A DNA stretch of 64,000 bases. Source: Chrysaora quinquecirrha (taxonomy: Eukaryota; Cnidaria; Scyphozoa; Semaeostomeae; Pelagiidae). Positions 40,839 to 51,390 of the stretch are shown here, one piece after another; within the stretch, counting starts at the first letter, position 1; the number at the start of each line of letters is the position of its first letter. The notes below the pieces were generated by a model. That model searched no databases and was not told the DNA's origin. It saw nothing but the letters and a program-made list of their open reading frames with translations. The stretch is taken from contig JACTAT010000223.1 in NCBI GenBank assembly GCA_014526335.1, positions 62,001 through 126,000 on the forward strand. Reading direction: 5' to 3'. Both the position numbers and the translations under genes were made by a program.

Positions 40839-42863
40839 GAAAACTACGCCCAGTTAAGATATAATGTGAACGCGCAATTTGGTGACTTAGATATTTTTTC
40901 AACAATAAGCAACGGTAGGTCTGAGATACTGACGTTTCTAAAATTCGAATTGGCCAACAATTTAAATTTAACTTGTGAAGATTTTCTCGAAATGAGCGTA
41001 CAAGAACTGAAGTACTTTCTCGCAATGAGGGCTATGTCCCAAGTTGGTACAAAGTTGGATTTGGTAGTAAGAGCTCAAGCTGCTTTTCAGCAGAAGATTC
41101 CCGTCAGGCAGGATCTGAGTGAATTAGAGAAAGAATTAAAGAACACATATGCGAAGATGCTCACTGAGTATAAAATTCCAGATCCTATTAAATTGCCAAG
41201 CAACAATTGGTCAGAAGATGTCTCATTGTGGCCTCGTGTTGATTTGGGTAAAATCTTTGCTTTTCTGATCGAAAAGAAAGCTTACGGGACTGAGTATATA
41301 GGTCAGTACAAGGCAAAAAAAGCATACTCACATTTCATGAGCGGTTTCGTTCATAAAATTTTTGTTAAGCTGATGGGAGGTGACAAAGTGCTCCTGAAAG
41401 GCCAAGTAACTCCTTCACAAAAACTGCGCCAAGATCCGCGTGACGTATGGCTTTTGTGTTCGAGAAGTGGAGCAATTCTTTGCGCTTACTGTTCATGTAC
41501 AGCTGGGTTTATGGAATGTTGCAACCATGTAATAGCAATTGCTTATAAAGTGGAGTTCGCAAATGCTAGAGGCCTCATAGATCCTGCTTGTACTGATATG
41601 GCATGCTCGTGGAACAGAAACACTCAGAGAGAGGTGCAGTTCACGAAAATAAAGAATGCAACAATAAAGAAGCATGACGTCATGAAGCGTACGAAACGAA
41701 GGTTGGTGCAGAGCGAAGTGAAAATGAACTATGATCCTCGTCCTGTGGAGGTCAGAGATAAATGTGGAGAAAGAGGTGATCGTCTATGCATGAACGTGAG
41801 AGACGAGCAACCTCTAGCAGTCGTGCTAAAGTGTGAGGAGCCCCCTGCAAAACATGGATGCCCAAAACCATTGCCAGTGATCGGAGAGGAAATTTATGAG
41901 CAGAGAGAAGGTAAAACTGAGCAAGAGCTAGTTAAACTGTTCTCCGAGCGACTCTCATTCAGTGAAAGTCAGCTGAAAGAGCTGGAAAGATCTACAAGGG
42001 CACAGGCAGGCTCTCTCGCTTGGAAGGAACAGCGAGTGGGGTGCATAACTGCATCAAAGATAAAGGACGTTTGCAGCAAAGTTGAAGAACTTTCAAAATC
42101 TCGAAACAAAGCTGTGAAAACAACACCACTCCTTTCGCGTATGTTTAAGGACTTCAACTTGGACTTCATCCCTGCGGTGAAATATGGGCGAAACCACGAA
42201 AAAGACGCAAGAAAGGCTTTTGCTGAGAATGAAGTAAAAAAGCACCAGAATGGGAGACTTTTAGATTGCGGACTTATTGCTAGTAAGTCATTTCCATTCA
42301 TAAGAGCAACACCAGACAACATCTTCATTTGTAGATGCTGTGATGCTAACGTGCCAGTCGAATATAAATGCCCTTTTAAAATAAGAGAGAAGAGTGTTGC
42401 TGAGGCGTATGGGGAGCTTGATTTTTTGGAACAGGTTAATGGCAGCATTCAGCTGAAAAGGAAACATAAGTACTATAGTCAAGTCACTGCACAGACAGCA
42501 TTACTTGAGGCGAAACATGCTTTCTTTGTTGTTTGGACCCCAGCAGGAGAGCTGTTCGTCGAGAAAATTCCATTTGACAAAGAGCATTGGTCGTTGCTTG
42601 AGAGAAATGCGATCCTGTTTTTCAATGGATATGTTGCGCGAGTTCTTATTAAACAGAGAACAGTATACTTTTGTCGAAGTTGTGACAAACCAGTACTTGA
42701 ACCAAAGGAGTTTGACAATGATACAGAGAACAGCATTGAATGCAGTTCGTGCCAATTATGGTACCATTGGTCATGCGTCAATGTAAAGACAAATCCAAAG
42801 GGTGATTGGATTTGCAGTATTTGCATCCAGGAAGAATTTGACGGAGATATAAACATAATATAA
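40815..42863 (+). CDS. ISL2EU accessory protein: SWIM finger, YqaJ-like exonuclease, PHD finger
   Basis: An uninterrupted 682-residue frame. Residues about 218-245 hold a SWIM-type zinc finger (CAYCSCTAGFMECCNHVIAI; CxC...CxH). Residues about 390-600 are a YqaJ/lambda-exonuclease-like domain: SLAWKEQRVGCITASKI, AVKYGRNHEKDARKAF, FIRATPDNIF with the acidic metal ligand, VEYKCP (the E-x-K catalytic pair), and KYYSQVTAQTALL. Residues about 615-672 are a PHD finger (YFCRSCDKP, CSSCQLWYHWSCV, WICSIC). In ISL2EU this gene accompanies the transposase and may process DNA ends or intermediates; its exact role is not known. The start codon sits inside the left inverted repeat, so the promoter is probably within the repeat. 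It converges with the transposase gene. Confidence 0.9.
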   Translation: MMNDSPGLENYAQLRYNVNAQFGDLDIFSTISNGRSEILTFLKFELANNLNLTCEDFLEMSVQELKYFLAMRAMSQVGTKLDLVVRAQAAFQQKIPVRQDLSELEKELKNTYAKMLTEYKIPDPIKLPSNNWSEDVSLWPRVDLGKIFAFLIEKKAYGTEYIGQYKAKKAYSHFMSGFVHKIFVKLMGGDKVLLKGQVTPSQKLRQDPRDVWLLCSRSGAILCAYCSCTAGFMECCNHVIAIAYKVEFANARGLIDPACTDMACSWNRNTQREVQFTKIKNATIKKHDVMKRTKRRLVQSEVKMNYDPRPVEVRDKCGERGDRLCMNVRDEQPLAVVLKCEEPPAKHGCPKPLPVIGEEIYEQREGKTEQELVKLFSERLSFSESQLKELERSTRAQAGSLAWKEQRVGCITASKIKDVCSKVEELSKSRNKAVKTTPLLSRMFKDFNLDFIPAVKYGRNHEKDARKAFAENEVKKHQNGRLLDCGLIASKSFPFIRATPDNIFICRCCDANVPVEYKCPFKIREKSVAEAYGELDFLEQVNGSIQLKRKHKYYSQVTAQTALLEAKHAFFVVWTPAGELFVEKIPFDKEHWSLLERNAILFFNGYVARVLIKQRTVYFCRSCDKPVLEPKEFDNDTENSIECSSCQLWYHWSCVNVKTNPKGDWICSICIQEEFDGDINII

Positions 42864-42936
42864 ACAACTGATATATTTATATAATTATAAGCTAAATTAC
42901 ATATCCCTAAAATTTTTGAATCTTTTATTATAATAT

Positions 42937-44390
42937 TTACTGTTCTAGCAGTGGTGCTTTTAAATTGGTCATAGCGGCGCATATTGTAACAATATCATCA
43001 CAAATGGGTAAAAGTAGTAATGGAAGTTCAGTCTTCAATATGGCGTATTCTTTCATTCGTCTTATCGCTTTCTCCACAAAATTCTGAGGTTCGCAACTTT
43101 AGATGTTTGCTTCACATCGTCTTTGCGCATCTGCAAATTACCTTGAGTAGATGGTGGAATAGTAAGCGAACACTGATAGTAAGCCAAATATTCGCCGATT
43201 TTAAAACCTCGGTCAGCCATAACCTGATCATTTGGGAGAAGTTTCTCTGCTAAGCCGCAATCTTCTGTGATGGAAATGTCTGATGCTCTTCCACCCCAAC
43301 AGTCGGACAGAAAACTGATTGCTCCATTTGGAGTTATACCGACTAAATATTTGATGGTGTGATGGTGCTTGTACTGGCTCCAACAAGATGCAGCGAGGTC
43401 AAGGCTTGATGGAGTTTCAATTGGCACTTCAGTGCAATCAATTATGACACGGCATTTAGGATAATATTTGCGAAATCCGTCAGGCATATATCTCCGTACG
43501 GCTGTCCTTTCAGGCCATTTGATAAGGCATCTGAGTTCGAGTGACATGAGACGTATCCATGTGAACAGAATCGAGGTAACAGACCCAAGTGAAATCTTAA
43601 ATCTGTATGAAAGATCCTGGACTTTAAGGTCAGCCCTCAAACGCATCATGACCATCAAAAACTCCTGTTCCAGGGGTAAACTTCTTGCCGGGCCTGGGCA
43701 CTTTCTTGTTAGCCCTCTCTCGTACAATAACTCCTCGTATCCAAGGTCGACGCCTTTTTGTTCCTCCCGTTGTGTTTCTGTTTTTCCTTTCCAATACTGC
43801 ATTCTTTTTGAGATTGGAAGCAAATGTTCGAATATAAGTTTAAACATCCCTGCTCCCTCAAAACCGGTGTAATACTGGACTTTTGCATCTCTCGCAACTT
43901 GTTGGATCTGGAACTCGGGACCTAGGGAGACCAAAAATTCATCCATTGTGAGCGTCTCTTCTCTTTGCTTGTTGGCTTCGTCCGTACATTCGACAGAGCC
44001 CTCAGTAGGTGCTGCTGCAGTAGCCGCTCTTTTCCTTGGACTTTGACGCAGGCCTGTTTCATCATAAGGTGACTTAGTTCTCTTTTGTGGGTTTCTCTTG
44101 ACTGGCGTGGTTTTGGTTTCTGCGTCACTTTTCGTCAGGTAAAGCGTCGGATAGTTAAATTGACCAGCTGGCTTTCCTAATTTAAAATGGTTTGAACACA
44201 CATAGCTTCCTCGTCTTTCCTCGTAATTTTTCAACCCTTTTGATATCTGTTTGTCCCATATCTTTCTTAAATCTTCATTTTTAGGAAAAGAATGAAAAAC
44301 AAGCTTTTTAACATGACCTCTTATAACAAGCTGATCAGGCATCCATGATCGGTTCTCACATGGCCCAACACAACAGGCTTGGTTAGGCAT
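42937..44390 (-). pseudogene. ISL2EU transposase: THAP domain plus DDE nuclease, frameshift before the last catalytic residue
   Basis: ATG at 44390. Residues 1-90 are a THAP zinc finger (CCVGPCENRS, VFHSFPKN, YVCSNHF). A basic linker follows, then a helix-turn-helix (FLMVMMRLRADLKVQDLSYR, GSVTSILFTWIRLM) and the DDE_Tnp_4 core: VIIDCTEVPIETPSS with the first Asp, FLSDCWGGRASD, and VMADRGFKI with the second Asp. The main frame stops at 43062 after NLRILWRKR. One base off, the sequence continues VEKAIRRMKEYAILKTELP to 42937, which is the family's normal end and contains the last catalytic Glu. A single-base deletion near 43076-43083 thus removes that Glu from the product. No introns are needed. 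Confidence 0.9.
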
Positions 44391-44503
44391 ATTCCAACTT
44401 TATTCACTACTTTCAATAAAAAAGACTTCTGAGATGTAAGATAAACTGTGAGAACTTTGTAGATTTATTAATGGGAAACACCTTCATAAGTGGAAGTTTT
44501 AAA

Positions 44504-45124
44504 ATAAACCCGTGAATCATTCATCATGCACTTCTGTGAGATCCCCTTTGTAATTTAACCAATAAAATATTGCTAGTAGGGTTTTCTCCATTTTTTCATC
44601 CAATAAAATAAGAAATACCATGTACGCGGATATACGTAGGTCTGCGTAACATCCGCATGTTTTCGATGGGTCAAATGGAATGACGAGAACGCGGGAGTAC
44701 ATGTGATTTGGGAACTTTGAGCACATGTAACTTTTTGAAAAGGAGGTCTATGACGATGAATTTTCCACAGAAGAGAGTTCATTTCATAAGGGACCGAGTA
44801 AACTAAAAAGATCTGCTCTAAGTCTCCCTGCACAGAATCAATAACAGTTCTCGCCGATCAACGTTTTGGCTAGGCCAATTTTGGGTCGCTGCAAAGATCG
44901 CGGAAAATGAAGAAGAAAATTAAATTGATCAACCTCAGAAGCATCTATATCAAATATATAATAATTTTTGTATATAATTCTCTGTAAATCTTAAGCTTTA
45001 CTTTTAGAGATGTCTCTTACAGAGCCTTGAAAGTTTTTCGATTTTTCTTGTTTACAAGCGAGCCGCCATTATTGTTAGAATTCCTACCTAATTCAAAATG
45101 GTAGCCGTAACCATGAAAAGGCTT
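44504..45124 (-). repeat. ISL2EU right terminal inverted repeat
   Basis: Partner of 40216-40838. Its inner end contains the same ATGAATGATTCAC as the YqaJ start, here leading nowhere. Confidence 0.95.
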
Positions 45125-45126
45125 AT

Positions 45127-46640
45127 TCGTGAAGAGTTTATTGGGTTTTACTATGGCAACTAAGGCCTTTCTGGAAAAGCAATAGCTAACAAATTCACCG
45201 CCTCTGTAAAGGAAATTTGTGTGAATAAATTAACTCCCAAAATTTCAGACATAAAAATTTTGGACTATTTTTTGGATGATTAACTTAGGACGCAAAAAAT
45301 TAAATTTGAGAGAAATTTTGGACTTACTAACATCATAGAAAAAATTGATATTGATCTTTATTTTTTCATTCAAAGAACAGTAACAAAAATATTCATCATT
45401 CTTAATCAAAATAAAATTGTTCGGGTCAAGTTAGTTATCACCATAATTGATATCAGGGTTCATTTTCTGGCTCTAAAAAATGGTAACCTTGGATATACTT
45501 TTCATTTCCAGAAAGCATTTCACGAGTAGCATTAGAGGAAGCATAAGTCAAGTCAAGCTACCGACGTTATCATTCTCTTGTTCATTGAACGAAATTTTTT
45601 CTGAAAATGTCCAAAATTTTTGGGAATTAATGTATGGAGTTCTGAAATGGTCATGATATGACGGTGCTAGTAACATGGCGGAAAATGCATTCGAGCTACT
45701 ACGCTTATCCAAAGAGATCATCCATAAGCTCTTTATGCGCAATGCTGGTCGCATTTTTTCTTAATCTTTGTATTGCCTCTGCATGCACCATACCATTTGT
45801 TTTGAATATGATGCATGTCAGTTAGTCAGTTTTTTAACATTTCGCCAAAGAGATTTGCTCTCTGATCAGAGAAAATGATAAGTCATCTTCCAAAGGCTTG
45901 CCATGCCCATCTCATTGATGGGTGTCATACAAGGTGGATTGCCAGAATTAATGGGTTGGATGATTTTATTGGAACGTTATAGGCAGGTTTTGAAGCTCTT
46001 GAAACTACAAAGTTAAACATTAATTGGACATGGAACAGCGATTCAATATGAGATTCATCAGGCCTTTTTCATGGTACAGTGGCCTTTGTTTAGCAGTGGT
46101 TTCTCTTCAACTAGAAATTACGAGGCTTCTGAAAAAAGAGTTGCAATCTCCAAAACTTGATGATGTTGCATGTGTTGAGAAAGTAACCCTCCTATGTTCA
46201 ATTTTGTTAAGAATAAGAACAGAAATTGAAGAATAACATCAAGTTTTGTAAACTTAGGGAGTGGAACTCGCTGAGAGAGTATAAACATTTTGACCTAAGC
46301 CCCACATTGCAAATGTCCAGCGTCATCATTAAAACACCCATCCCGTTCAGTTGCTGATTATTAACGCCATGTGTTGTCTTGCCCATTTCTTGACTACATT
46401 AGCTCTCAAATAAAAACGTGTTTCTCTTCACAAAACCCCACGCTACTGAATGCATACTACATCCTTCCTAATAATGTTGTTGCAAAAAAATTGGCAGGAA
46501 GAATTTGCACCACTTCTTGAATTGTATGTTGCTGATCTCCCAGAACTGTATTATCTGTCTATACATGAAGTTAAAGATGTGGAGAATCACTGGAAATTGC
46601 AACATGGAGCTAGGCTGAAATTTGAATTAGGGTGTTTCAG
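45127..46640 (+). pseudogene. hAT transposase, C-terminal block
   Basis: Right of the ISL2EU target duplication the frame resumes with REEFIGFYYGN and GLSGKAIANKF. YDGASNMAENAF (45660-45700) is the highly conserved DGASNM motif. SPKACHAHLIDG-like text with CHTRW lies near 45900-45950 and NINWTWNSDSI near 46020. An open 70-codon stretch (46024-46236) follows, and VADLPELYYLSIHEV (46530-46580) matches the region before the dimerisation domain. At least six stops or shifts separate these. The block ends about 300 bp before the proposed element end. Confidence 0.8.
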
Positions 46641-46669
46641 TTAGTTCAATTATTCGGAATGTATTCTCT

Positions 46670-46905
46670 CCCTATTGTCAATTCTAGCAAGTTTTGTGGG
46701 ATAGTTTTTGTAATTATGGCTTTTAAATGATCTGATATTGAAGTATGCACTAGTTTAATAGTGGTAGACTTATTTCTTGTGCAGTTTCTTTGTAAATTCT
46801 CTAGGGCATCAGCCTATAGGAGAGGGTGAGGTTGACTTAAAAAGGGCATATTTGAAAAAAAAAACAGGGTTTGGTCCCAAAAAAATTCCCCAAACCCAGT
46901 CCTTC
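46670..46905 (+). repeat. Dispersed repeat, partner of 31000-31232
   Basis: Shares CAATTCTAGCAAGTT, TTTTAAATGATCTGATAT, TTTCTTGTGCAGTTTCTTTG and AAAAGGGCAT blocks with the reverse complement of 31000-31232. Probably the 3' untranslated end of the hAT family. Confidence 0.7.
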
Positions 46906-46945
46906 CTAATAATGTAGTCAGTTTTTTGTGCTGGATCCGCCCCTG

Positions 46946-47914
46946 ACCTCTGACCTGAAAAAAGTGACAGTGAAAGGAGATCTTTTCTTCTCAAATTTCG
47001 GCAGTCTGGAGTTGCTGACACCCTGAAGGTGAAGAACAGCAAAGCAAAATAGTGATGAAAATTTAAGATTTTTTTTAATGTATCTTGGTCCTAAAATATG
47101 GACTGATCTATTCCGTGGAACATTTTGACATTCACCAGCATGCGGCGCCTGTTCATAAGCATGCGTGACATGTAAATGGGGTTAAGCAAGGTCAAAACAG
47201 TTGTTGCAATGGTCAGTAATGAGAGCGCCATGCACATTCTTTCTTTTCGACAGAGCAGACTAATTGAAAGTGTCACACACAGAAAGAAAGAGGTAAGCTA
47301 TAGTTGATTGAAGTATTTGAGCACAAAACATAACACAAATTGTTGTCCAAATTATCTATATATATATTTATCTAAGTACTATCAGTAATGGATACGAAGA
47401 GGTACAATTATGAAGGTTTGAAGTTGGAGAGCCTGCAAACAGTGCAAACAGCCCAGAGAATGCACAACTTGATCAACATCAAACAAGGCTTTGTGGAACA
47501 AGCTCTTCCTCTGTCTGGGAAAGAAGGAATTGTGTGTTTGAAATACAAAAATCTATGGAATTTATAGTACAGCTTTTGGAAATTCAAAAGCTTTTTCTTG
47601 AAAGTTTTTCCTTATTCTGCCTTGAGCGCAAGAGCTTGATAGCAACCTGAAAAAGTGTTCAGGCAAAAACACGACCTGAGTCTGTGATCAGTTCCCTATT
47701 TATACATCCATGTAAACCTTTACGTTTAGTTTTCAGTGTCTATGTGGGTACTAAATGTAATGTACTGTACTTTCTCTCAGAATATTAACAGTTATGAAAT
47801 ATCAAATAATTTGCGATTGTATTTCAACAATTTTCCCTGTGTTCACCAAAGAAATTTCTCTCAGCAATGAAAAAGAACAAGTCTAGATCTATGGGGCCTT
47901 ATTATAGAACTGAT
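46946..47914. other. No gene seen
   Basis: AT-rich; no interpretable coding, repeats or structures. Confidence 0.4.
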
Positions 47915-48370
47915 CTACATAAGGCACTTCTTGACATCTTCAAATGATTTCTGCTGTGACTGCCCCGATGTCCAAGTACATCCTTTGTTGAGATTATCTC
48001 TTAATTGTTTTGTTTTGCTTGCCAAACCAGGAGCAAACTTACTTTGCTGATTAACCATGCCCAAGAATGAACTTACTTCTGCAATATTCTTTGGTAAAGG
48101 CAAATTTAAAATTGATTTGATTTTGTCAGGATCTGGTTTGCTTCCATCAGAACTTACAATGTGGCCAAGAATCTTTATTGAAGTCTTGTTAAACTCACAT
48201 TTCTCTAGATTTAAGATTATGTGTGCTTCTTTTAATCTATCTAGCACAGTATGCAATCTTTAATCATGCTCTTCTTGGTTTTCCCATGAATCAATATGTC
48301 ATCAATGTTGCATTCAACTCCTTCAATACTAGCCAGCTTTTCTAATCTTAATACAACAAATCTGACCACT
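47915..48370 (-). pseudogene. Ty3/Gypsy reverse transcriptase fragment
   Basis: The minus strand reads VECNIDDILIHG (48340-48290; the YVDD position reads NIDD), a shift near 48255, then RLKEAHIILNLEKCEFNK, IKILGHIVSSDG, PDKIKSILNLPLPKNIAEV and FLGMVNQQSKFAPGLA. These are the C-terminal half of a Gypsy-type reverse transcriptase and the connection to RNase H. No LTRs, protease or integrase were found nearby. Confidence 0.85.
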
Positions 48371-49850
48371 GATCTTCAATTTATGTTGAAAGATTTGTTG
48401 CAAGGTGCTCAAATCCAAGGTATCAAAAGCAGCACAAACAGAGACACTCTCTGATTCTCCATATTTTTCAAAATATCTGAATGCACCCTGGTTGAGATAG
48501 TTTCACCACTATGGTGCTCTGTGTCTGCAGAATAATGACAGGTCTGTAACTTTTAAAAATAAGGTCAAGATCAATTTTTTCATGATTTGAGTTAGAAGAG
48601 AACATTTCCAAATTGATGGAAAATTTCCAGTCTGTAGTGATTGGTTTACAATTTTTGTGAATATCAAAAAATTCCTTTATAGTTGATGTTAGTGTTGGAT
48701 CTAGCTGACAATATTTTGAAATGTATTTTGAAATTAGCTTCATAACTTGTCCAAGATTGCGCTCAGCAAAAACACTGATTCAAAATGGCTAAAACTCTCA
48801 TAGTTTTCATAATTACAGCGATCGTCCAGGTTTTAATTTTGCAGAATTTGTGTTATATCATTCCTATCTTTGTCAAATTTTTCCATGAACAATTCACCAA
48901 ACCTGTTAGAAAATTCATCCTCATGATTATGCTAGATTGAAAATGTCTGCTTTCCTGTTTGTTAATGATTTTTATACATTGAAAAGTTTCTTTTTACCAC
49001 CTTCATCAAAGTTGTCTACATTGACCATTGTAAGCGAGTTCATTGTTCATCAAATGACGACGAGGAGATAAAATTGTTTGAACTTCTAAATTTTCGTAAT
49101 CTAACAGCAACAACCAAATTCCTATTGAAAAATTGAGGGGCATTTTCTTTCTTACTATATAAAAAGCGTCATACGATTTCTAGCTTGCTTCTTCATATTG
49201 ATGAGATTTATTAGAATTTACATGATTTATTTTAGAATTGCGATAAACTGCTAAGCAGCATGAAAATTCTCGGGCATAGTTAAAATCTTTTTTGCTTTTA
49301 TCGTTTGAGACATTCTAAAACGTTCAAAACCTATCATAAGAATTTGCATACTGTGCAGATGACTATATTAAATAATTAGTAGCACTTAGAACAATTGATT
49401 ACCATTTTTGAGTCATTTATTTTCAGAAGATTCTTGAAGCCACAAACTGTTTTGAAAAATTTCTTCTGTTTAACTTGGCAAGAATTTCTACTGCACCACA
49501 ATCTCCACCTTCACATGAAAGTATCTTACATGTACTGGACTTCTAGGAACTTCTGACAATAACAACCACATCAAAAATTGTATGAAAATATTTCAAAATA
49601 AAAAATAAAATGAAATTAGATTTGAGCAGCATTTTGCAGTATTGCAGTGAAATTTTTTTTTGAAGCCTGACCAAGCCGGGTTTATTGCGAAAAAGATCAT
49701 CATCATCATCATTGCATATTCGTCCATTTATTAGACATAATGCTGCAAACAATTTGACTCCATTTTTTTGGTCGGAACACTGTATTACAAGTCTGTCAAG
49801 AATTCCTTCAGCTTTAGTATTAATATGTGTGTGATCTTTCAGGTCTTTAA
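48371..49850. other. No clear gene
   Basis: A 91-codon minus frame at 48468-48743 might be upstream Gypsy polyprotein, but has no recognisable motif. The rest is AT-rich. 49698-49711 is a short CAT microsatellite. Confidence 0.35.
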
Positions 49851-50386
49851 TTATAGTAATGAACCAGGTGGATTTGGTCTTCCAGTTGGTATTTTAGTGG
49901 GTTTTAGGAAAATTTCTAACGATTTCCTAGCTGGTATTTCAGGTGGTAATCGCTTAAGGTGGCCAAACCAAGACAGACACCTTCTGTTGATGGTTAGACT
50001 CCAGGGCTGTGTTGAAGTACGTTCATATAAATCATCGTTTGATATAGTCTTAGGCCATCTGATACGAATTACTTTACAAAGAAGTTTTCGTTGGAAAGAG
50101 TTGATAACGCTTTCTAGACTTTTGTAAGGGTCCATAGTTCACTATTATATAAGAGGATACTTTCGATGTAGGTTTTAAAAATTCTTCGAGGCGTTTCTTC
50201 ACTCAGGTGTTTACTGCTCAGTATATTGTCAAGAGTATTGAAGCTATTTTGAGCTAAGATCTTTCTACGCTTGATGTCTTCATCCATTTCTAGGAGCGAA
50301 CCGAGGTAACCGAGAAAATCATGGTGTGAAATTTTTAGTTTCCGAAATCTTGATGTTAGAATGTTCCTGCCGTAGATCAAAGTCAC
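49851..50386 (-). pseudogene. LINE reverse transcriptase C-terminal fragment
   Basis: The minus frame 50386-50114 reads ISHHDFLGYLGSLLEMDEDI, then RRKILAQNSFNTL, RRIFKTYIESILLYNSELWTL. After a shift near 50130 comes INSFQRKLLCKVIRIRWPKT then RRCLSWFGHLKRLPPEIPAR. This is the thumb and C-terminal region of a non-LTR retrotransposon, with the typical GHLxRxPxxxPAR ending. It lacks the catalytic core and 3' end. Confidence 0.85.
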
Positions 50387-50779
50387 AATCCTTAGTCAAA
50401 AAAAGCAAACACATTATTCCACTGTGCTGCACTAAGAATTGATACTTATTGATGCTTTTGGCCAGCAATTGCATTTTGTTAATTATGCCCACTAACAACA
50501 ACACCTCAAAGTTTACTTCCTATTATTTGCCATTTCTCCTTTTGTTAGGTTTTGGCAGCAAAAAGGGTCCCTATGCCTATTACAACAAACACCCTCTTAA
50601 TATGTCCGTCCGACATAAAAATATCAGACAGCTATAAAAATGCAACAGAGATAAGAGACTGCTCAAAGGACAAGTGTTGCATTATCATTTTGTCCAATGT
50701 AAGACACACAGCTTGGGCTGTCATTAGTATTGCTTCTGGTAGGTTGAACGGGCCTTTGTGCATTTTGGAGACTTGTGAT

Positions 50780-51390
50780 GTGGTGAGATTCATTCATCGT
50801 TTGGAGGCCTGAAGTCCTCCTTGCAGCTTAGTTCATTATGGGACCTTTTATTTGGCTGTTGCCCTGTTGGTGCCATCATGATGGTTCGAAAAATCTGAAT
50901 CTGCATCTGCATGAGTTCTCTCTAATGCTGCCTACCTCTCTCATTCTCTTCCTTGAAGAAGGAAAGAAGAATTTCTGTTGGGTCTTTTGCCACAAAGTTG
51001 TTGAATGCTGTCACTGCCTCTTTCAGCAAACTAGTCTCCTTCTTTGACCTTTTACTGGGTACTGGGACATATTGTTCTTCTTTTGCATTTTTTAGCAGTG
51101 GCAGAGTGAGATGAGTGGATTGCAAGAATCTCTTGACTCTACAAAAGGATACAGTTTTTTTGAACCAAGGACCATATCATTTACCACTGATGAATTATTG
51201 GTACAAGCTGCTCTTTTTCTCATCATGGCTGCCTTTTCGCAAGGTGCAATGCAAGATCTGAATTTGATTCGAATTTTTGCTACAAGAAGAGAAACTTGCT
51301 TCTCTGTCAGCAAAGCAGCTCTTGACATCCTTCAAAACTTTGGAATAAATCTCTGAGTTTTCACAGCCTTATTTTTCGTAAATATCGATT
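50780..51390 (-). pseudogene. Myb/SANT-like DNA-binding protein remnant
   Basis: The minus strand has, over two frames, IYSKVLKDVKSCFADREASF, a stretch with Lys-rich and SGKW text (51380-51150), then KRSKKETSLLKEAVTAF, TEILLSFFKEENERGRQH. After one TAG (about 50921) the same frame continues RELMQMQIQIFRTIMMAP to about 50809. Order and composition fit the Myb/SANT-like proteins that accompany Harbinger-type transposons or derive from them: a SANT domain, a linker, then a charged helical tail with EEExERxxQ-type text. The similarity is weak and the frames are broken. Confidence 0.4.

Larger units (their letters stand above)
40216..45124. mobile_element. Complete ISL2EU DNA transposon
   Basis: 4909 bp with long terminal inverted repeats of about 620 bp, starting AAGCCTTTTCATGGTTACGG and ending in its reverse complement. 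It is flanked by AT on both sides (40214-40215 and 45125-45126), and removing it with one AT restores the interrupted hAT codon. It encodes two convergent genes, a YqaJ-like nuclease protein (plus) and a THAP/DDE transposase (minus), which is the known gene pair of ISL2EU. The arms remain nearly identical, so the insertion is relatively recent. A one-base frameshift in the transposase tail suggests this copy may not be autonomous. Confidence 0.92.
37487..46945 (+). mobile_element. hAT transposon (TTF finger/DUF4371 type), split by two nested insertions
   Basis: Transposase sequence in plus orientation is found in three blocks separated by a Penelope-like element (37934-39817) and an ISL2EU element (40216-45124). 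Removing each insertion with one copy of its target duplication restores the same hAT frame. The right end is probably 46945: reading inward it is CAGGGGCGGATCCAGC, a common hAT terminus, with ACCTCTGA as the presumed adjacent 8-bp duplication. The left end is not identified, so the start given is only the start of convincing coding similarity. Internal stops and shifts show a dead copy, older than both insertions. Confidence 0.75.

Noticed and set aside
41969..42982. Long minus-strand open frames under the YqaJ gene
   Set aside because: Antisense shadows of a well-supported coding sequence; no motifs.
49698..49711. A coding poly-Asp tract on the minus strand
   Set aside because: It is the CAT microsatellite read in one frame.
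51111..51356. Plus-strand 81-codon frame
   Set aside because: Opposite strand gives better order and composition (Myb/SANT-like); the plus frame has no features.
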